From: Hybos culiciformis
Lineage: Eukaryota > Arthropoda > Insecta > Diptera > Hybotidae
NCBI GenBank assembly: GCA_964007475.1
Contig: OZ023273.1
Location: 3,944,176-4,008,175, forward strand
Direction of reading: 5' to 3'
Length of the DNA stretch: 64,000 bases
Shown here: positions 57,076 through 64,000 of the stretch, piece by piece
Numbering within the stretch: the stretch's first letter is position 1
Layout of the letters: each line of letters starts with the position of its first letter
The notes under the pieces: generated by a model
Databases searched by the model: none
What the model was told of the DNA's origin: nothing
Seen by the model: only the letters and a program-made list of their open reading frames with translations
Position numbers and translations under genes: made by a program

Positions 57076-60000
57076 TAGAATTCTCAAAAAAAAAAAAAAA
57101 GTGTTTGAAAAATTCTTTCAAGTCATGTATTCGTATTCAAATTTTTTTTTTTATTTTTATTTTTACTTTTTTTTTTTTTTGTTCAAGACCTTCAATAAAA
57201 TCAATGATGCAGTGTGAGTTTTGGCGCAAATTGTTGTTTATTATTCTTTTTGTATTTCATTAAGGATCGATCGTGAAGTTATTTTTGTCTCATGCTGTAG
57301 TAAGTGTTGCTGGTATAATGAAAAAAAAATATATGTTCTAAAATCGAAAATTACAAAAAGTCTCGATATAAAGATTTATATATGTAGGTAAAAAATATTT
57401 AATTCTATGTATATTATTAAGTTTTTGAGCTTTCAATTCAGGCTACAAGAGTTGAAAAATTCAGCCGAAATAAGCGTTTTTTTTTAATGCATGCATTATG
57501 TGTGAAAAAAATTCACAATAAGCTGGTTTTAAAGGTATCTCAAAAGAGTTAACTTTATTATCTCTGTTAAATATTAAATAAATAAATACAAAAATGAGCA
57601 CATATTTGTAAGAAGTTATAAATTTTTTTGTGATTTAACTTAAACTTATAAATAGTTTGTAAATTAAACGTACACCGCATTTCTATCTTGTTATATAATT
57701 TTTCTATATTGCATAACTTTCTCATATTGATTTAATCTAAAAATGATAAAAAAAATAAAATCGGTGATCTTTTTCAACCTAGGTATATAAAAAAGGAGAA
57801 AAATTGAAAATTTTGTAACATCAATGTACTCACTCATGTTAGATAAAATTTTCTCAGAATTTTATAACAAACAAAAAAAAAACATAAAATCATTCATAAA
57901 ATGAATTTTTCTTCATAAAATTGGTAAATATTTTAGAAGAAATAACCTGTGAAAATGGGACCATAAATTTACTGGCTATCATTAAATTGCTAGAATAATA
58001 AATTCCCAAATATTTTACTTAATGTATGTATACACAATGTTAAGTCCTTCTAGTAAAAAAAAAAAACATTAATTTTTTTTTATTCACAATAAAATATATG
58101 TAGAGGTATGTATTTCAAAAAAGAAAACTCAAAGATAAATTAAAAAAAAAAAAAAAATAATAAAAATCACTTATAAACTTTATGCCGGCGCTCTCTGAAA
58201 AAAGAATCATATTTGGTTTTCTTGAAATTTCTTTAAATCTTTAGTTTCTTTTGAATATTCAGTAGAATAGTTTTTTTTTTCAATAATTTTCTTCCTTTTT
58301 TTTTTTTGAATATCAGTGGAACATATAGAAAATTTAATAATTACCATGATTTCTGTTCTAAATAATGTACCCAGTATAAAGTTTTTTTTTTGAGAAAACA
58401 TTTTTGTTTAAATTCAGAATAGCGATAGATAAACCTTAAGAACTGAATAAATTGACATTTAGGTACAATCTTAACTTCAACTGAATATCTTAAAACTTAA
58501 CTTCAACTGAATATCTTAAAAAGTACAGTAGTATTCTTTGTCGTACTTTTCTATTTTTCCTTTATATGTTCTTCTATCATAAATAATTTCAAAAAAATAT
58601 ATATTTTCAAATACCTATACTATATTTAATAACTAAATAAATATAGTTTACTACTATTTATATTTCATTATAGAATCTTCTTAAAAATCTGATATCATTG
58701 AATGGGCGCCCTGTGAAAACATCTTTTAAGTAATAATATTGTTAGAAATTCTTTACCAAACAGGTTCAGCAAATTTTGGCGCAAAACGCTATCCAACTAT
58801 GTGTACATATACTATAATCATATACATGCATTTAAGTATTTGAAAAAAAAAAAAAAAACTAAAATAAAAATTTATTCTCATTATACTGCCGCAGTGGTAA
58901 ATCTATTTTAAATTTGGATAGCATAATGTTTCAATAAAAAAAAAAAAAAACAAATAAATCATAATATTTATGTTTGTGCCATTAAAATTTTATTTGAATT
59001 AGAAAAATATATCTACATATATATACCAACTATATTAGTAATCACTAATCATATTTTTCTGTTTCTAAAAATAATCTTCAATTCAAGAAACTCGAAATTA
59101 TTGCGTTATGCAGATTTAAGTAGGTTGGCCAGTTTATTAGAACAATTTTTGTCGTGTAGTACATTAATATGGTACAAGGAATAATGAAAACGACAATTTT
59201 GTACCAAAAAAGAAAAGAAAATATATGTATTAATTTTGATATAAAATAGTTTTTATCTTTATTATCTTTTTATTATTTCTTACAGTATTTTTGTGGATTA
59301 TTTGTTTTAAATTCAAAATTCAAGCCGCTTTTAATCATCGGACAATTTAGATCACCTTTAAAATTTATTTTTATTGAGATACCAACATTTATTAGCCGCT
59401 GTAGTACTTAATAAACCCCGGATGTTTGCATAACTTAAGTAATAAATTGAATCAGAAACTAAATCTTTATCACACAAAAATTTGAAACATTTTTAATTTT
59501 TATTATCTGAAAAAAAAATTTTTTTTTTATTATACTTTTTCATACTTTCGCATTTTGCATAAAATTTTCTCCAAATTCTATAAGAAATCATAATTTTTAT
59601 GTATCGTAACGACCGTTAAACTATGTATTTCAGAAATATTCCCAAGGTTATGTACAAAAAAATATTTATTTATATATCTATAAATAAAAAAAAATAAATA
59701 AATAAAAAACTTATAAGAATAATTTTATTGCAATATGGAACAGTCGTCTGATCGAAGATATGTTTTAATGTGGTCTTTTCACCTTTTTCAATGCGATTAC
59801 CATATATATATTACCATCTCAAAATACCGATAAACTGAATTGAAAATAAAGAATATTCTTTCGATGAATTTTAGATGTCGGTATAAGGATAACCTCTGCA
59901 AACTTTCTAGTGACATTGATAATATTTATGTAAATCAATAATCAATCAGGTATTGAGATTCGAAAAATATTACTTTTTGCGTCTGCAAAAATTTAGTCAC

Positions 60001-63000
60001 AAATTTCCATCATTTTCGCAGTCAATAAAGTCGCAAAATATCCAAAAAATTTATTCTGATTACAAAATATGAATTCTTAATTCTTAGATAAATTGACTCA
60101 GAACCCACATAATTATATTCCTAAGAATTTTGATTTCACCAAGAATACATATATGTATAAGAAAAAAGGTTTCAAAAGAGAATTTTGAAGAAAAAAAAAT
60201 AAAAACTGAACTCTAATAAAATGTTTATGTACAATGTACATTTTGTACACATATGAACATAAATATGTATACAAAATTGAAAGAATATAAAGTTATTTGC
60301 CCTTGCCCGCATTTTTGTATAAATTTTATTATTATTATAATATTTGCCCAAAATATATTATTATAATATTTATTGTGTTTCAATTTTTTATATTTATTCA
60401 TACGATAACATTATCGTATTTCGAAAAGGAAAAATTTTATTTTTTTATTATTATTTTGAACGAATTGATAAATTAAATTTTTTTTTTTTTTTTGAATGAA
60501 TTTATTTTACTATGCAAATGCAACTAAAAAAATTTAAAAAAGAAATCAGCTGTTTAAATTTGCTATCATTTGTTATTGAATTTTTGAAATATTTCTGAAT
60601 TAGAACGCCATCATATAATTTGTATAATGAAGGTTGAATTTTTTCAATATATGTATATACAAGTCAATAACTATCATAAAGCACTTTAATTTTAAATAAG
60701 TATTTTCACAATAACTCATTCATGAAATTCCTTATTGATGTGTACAAAATGCAGGTGAACGTAAAATATGACATCTCATATTTTATTATGTCGCATAGTA
60801 TGCATCATATTCTACGGAAACTTTCTATATCTTGTCAATCGTTCCAGGAATCCAGGGACGAATAGTTATTTTCACATATATACATTCTTCCGCTTGACAA
60901 AAAGATGAAAATTCAGTTTTTTATACTTTAAATAAATGCTCGAGATTAGTTAGTAATCAATATTTTAAGATTATTTAGAAAGATTTTAAAAATAGAAAAA
61001 TGTAACACAAAATAACTTTAAGAATATTATGTAAATCACAAAAGGATAGTCGTACATAAAATATTCTAAGACTCTTAATTTTCAAAAAAAAATTATTAAA
61101 GTAGATAGAATTTAAGTTTTTTGAATTGATTCTGTATAGTATTTGATAATGCAGTTTAAAATTAAATAAATCTGAATAAAGGTTTCTTAAAGATTGCTGA
61201 AGCTTTTTTTTGTTTTTAAACAAATTTTTCTTAATAAATCTTCTCTATCCAAACCATTTTCCATGAGAAACTGAAGAAGTTTTTTCTTCTTGATTACATC
61301 CTGTAAAAAATATCTCAGACTAAATTCTAATGAATTTCGTTTTGTAATTCACAAAATAAAAAATTATATAAATTCTACTCTTAAAAAGGACAATTTTAAT
61401 ATCCTGGATATATGCAATATTATCGAAAGAAAAAAATAATTATTCTAAGAATTTAATTATATTCGAATAATAAGATTTTTTTTTTTGGTAAAAAAAAAAT
61501 AATTTTATCTTTGAAAAAGGATGACCGAAAAAGAATTTTTGTGTATAAAAAAAAGAGGATATAAGCATACAATATGAACTGGCAAATTGGCCAAACGTAT
61601 AGAAATTCTAAATTCTCAAAATACTTGAGATTTTGAATTTATGTATGGGTTTGATATCAATGTAATTGAGTAATTAGTTTTTTTTTTATTTTTATTATCT
61701 TTTTATTTAAGAATGAAAAAAATTCGCAGAACTCTTTATTCCAAAATAAAATTTATATATAATTTATATATATATTTTTTTTTTTACAATACAAATCGGA
61801 AACTTTTAAGAAATTCATTCATAAAAATTGCAACCGTTTTGAATTGTAAAAAAAAAAAAACATATGTTTACAAATTTAAAAATAGATTCTTTCCTGTTGT
61901 AGTAGAAACTTTTTTCATTAACCAAATTAAATATTTTTTTTAACTATATATAATGTGAATATTTATTCTTAAAATTTTCTTCTCTGAAGAATTATGTGGT
62001 GACTGCCGAAGTTAAAAAAGAATCTATATTCAACCTAAGAACAAGTAGATTCTATCACGGATAATTATCAGATACTTAATAGCTAAAAACAGCTTTATTA
62101 TTCACAACATAGTTTCTTAAACATTTAAATTGTCTCTTGTAACATAGATTAATTATATGTGCGGGCGCATATATCCTTTTTTGCAATATTAAATAATATT
62201 GCAATTTTATTTATTTTTTTTTAGAAAATTCACATAATATTATTTTATTCTTTGAAAAAGGAAATGTCTCATCAAATTTTTTTGAAAAATCAGAAGAAAT
62301 TTTTTCATTGATGAAAATATTTTATTATTGCAAAAAAAAAGAAAAAAAAAGACATGAATAATATAAATTTTTTTTTATTTGCGGAATTTATCAAAAGTGA
62401 AGATAATCCTTGGGAATTAACCTTGTTTTTTTTTATTTTTATTATTATTTTTTATTTGGAAAAAACTATGTTAGTTTTTCGATGAAGTACTATTGTATAT
62501 TGTAAATAATGAATAGTTAGATAAGTACTTTAATTTTGTTATATGAAGAAGTACTTGCTTCATCTTGCGTTTTGTCCGTATAAAATATAATATACACATG
62601 TGTATTTATATATTTAGTAGATTATTACATTTTATATTCATTTTTATTATAAAGTTTGTTAAGGAATATTCTTAATTATTCTCTACTTATAATTTCTGTC
62701 TACCATGTTCATCCTGTATGATCATTATATGAAAACATAACTAATTAATTTTTTTTATGAAACTGAATTGAGTTACATCTAATGAAAATATCAAATTAAA
62801 ATTTTTTCAGAGTCAAAAGTTAAATGCAGGAAGCGGGCAAGTAACCAAGAAATGCAATTGTTACAAAAAAAAATTACATATGTGATTAGGAACTCCGGAT
62901 AGATTTAGGTAGAGAATAATAAAATTTAATAACCATATAAGGTGGTATTATTTTCTTCGATAAATAAATAAATAATCTCTGCTCAATATATAATTCTAAA

Positions 63001-64000
63001 TAGTTGGTATAACTTTCTTGACAAAAATAAGATTAATCAGTAACAAAAAAAAACTGATTTCTGTCACGAAACCTGACATCAATTAAATATAATGATTTAT
63101 ACATTGAATCTCTATAAATATAATTCTTTTAAAAATAAAGATTTCCAAACACAAAAAAATAGAAATTAAAACCACACTTTCCTTTCGCAAAATAGGAAGT
63201 TTTATTAAAATCCTTGCATTAAGAGTATCCTTTTGCACCGATTTGTTCATCCTTTATAAATATTATTATTATTTTATTTTGAAATAAAAGGGAACCTGTG
63301 CAAACAAATTCTTAATTCTTAAAAAAAAAACAAAATTTCCCGCTAAAAAATAGTGTTTTATTTTCAGAAATTTCTAATCGTTATTATAAAAATAACAAAA
63401 TTAAAAAGGATCCTTCTTGCGCTATGTTTGATTAACAGGATCTCCGTGTGCCTTTTTTTTTTACATTTTCCTGAAAAAGAAATTGCTTTCTAAATTAAAA
63501 AAAAAAATCTAAGTGGATAACAAAATAATATTTATGATGACATCATATTTTTTTAAGGACACGTTTAAATAACTGACCATTTTTCTTAAAAATTTTTTTT
63601 TTTTAATTATTTAAGTTTAAATATTAAATAAATAATAAAACGAAAAAATCATAGGCACATTTATCGGTTTGTAGTAATTGATGGCAATAAATTTTATGTA
63701 ATTAAAATTAAGCAAAAATTAATTTAAAAACATACCAACTAAGGATATTTAACTTGATTGACAGTAAACAAATTTATGTTAATTAAAATAAGATGAAATA
63801 TGTAAACAAGAAACAATTTTGGTGATTTTTTTTTAAACTTGAGTTAACCAAGTTAGTCTAGTTTGTTGACAGTGATTTTCAACAAGTATTTCAATCTGAT
63901 TGAAAACATCAATCAAATTTCGAAAATTGTGGCAGTCATTACAAATTGATAAGACAAGTTGATTAGGGTATGGTTTATACATCATTTATTCATCTGTATA
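57076..64000. other. AT-rich non-coding region to window end
   Basis: Many homopolymer A/T runs. A 26-base unit (CTTAACTTCAACTGAATATC) is repeated in tandem at about 58.47 and 58.50 kb. I see no gene, RNA gene or transposon with defined ends. It could be intergenic or a large intron of a gene outside the window. Confidence 0.4.

Overview
This window looks like one piece of a very AT-rich insect nuclear genome. Genes are split by introns (one only 58 bases, most longer), introns follow GT-AG, and a eukaryotic tRNA-Pro gene with a T-run terminator is present. Secreted-protein genes occur as tandem duplicates among many DNA-transposon insertions. Several genes encode Methyltransf_FA (farnesoic acid O-methyltransferase-like, PF12248) domains, which are typical of arthropods. 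A fly or close relative would fit, but the order cannot be fixed from the sequence.

Layout: (1) 1.1-14.8 kb holds three tandem minus-strand genes for secreted Methyltransf_FA proteins (here FA1, FA2, FA3). All share phase-1 introns. FA1 has two such domains. FA2 and FA3 have one, followed by a short tail made from a mostly deleted second domain read in another frame. Their introns and flanks hold a truncated LINE, a hAT element, and two unusual foldback elements. (2) 14.8-22.9 kb is gene-poor apart from a plus-strand tRNA-Pro(UGG) at 18.36 kb. (3) 23.0-49.7 kb holds seven minus-strand paralogues (here A-G) of a secreted family that I do not recognise. Each has a one-exon signal peptide, a hypervariable Pro/Thr-rich spacer, a conserved hydrophobic core with a fixed cysteine pattern (C-x11-CC-x17-C-x10-C-x32-C, preceded by CxC), and usually a Gly/Leu/Ser-rich tail. 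B, D, F and G are open. A and C each stop early at one nonsense codon, and E is decaying. (4) 51.5-52.8 kb holds a two-exon gene (H) for a secreted Tyr/Gln/Gly-rich repeat protein. (5) 52.8-64 kb is AT-rich non-coding sequence with one perfect 49-bp-arm palindrome.

Genes A-H and FA1-FA3 all lie on the minus strand and all encode putative secreted proteins. A-G and H look like components of an extracellular material (a silk, glue, egg-coat or cuticle-like secretion); that is inference from composition only. The most unusual non-genic material is a set of foldback elements built from a repeated short word and its reverse complement. The word differs from copy to copy, yet three copies have 9-bp target duplications and related ends.
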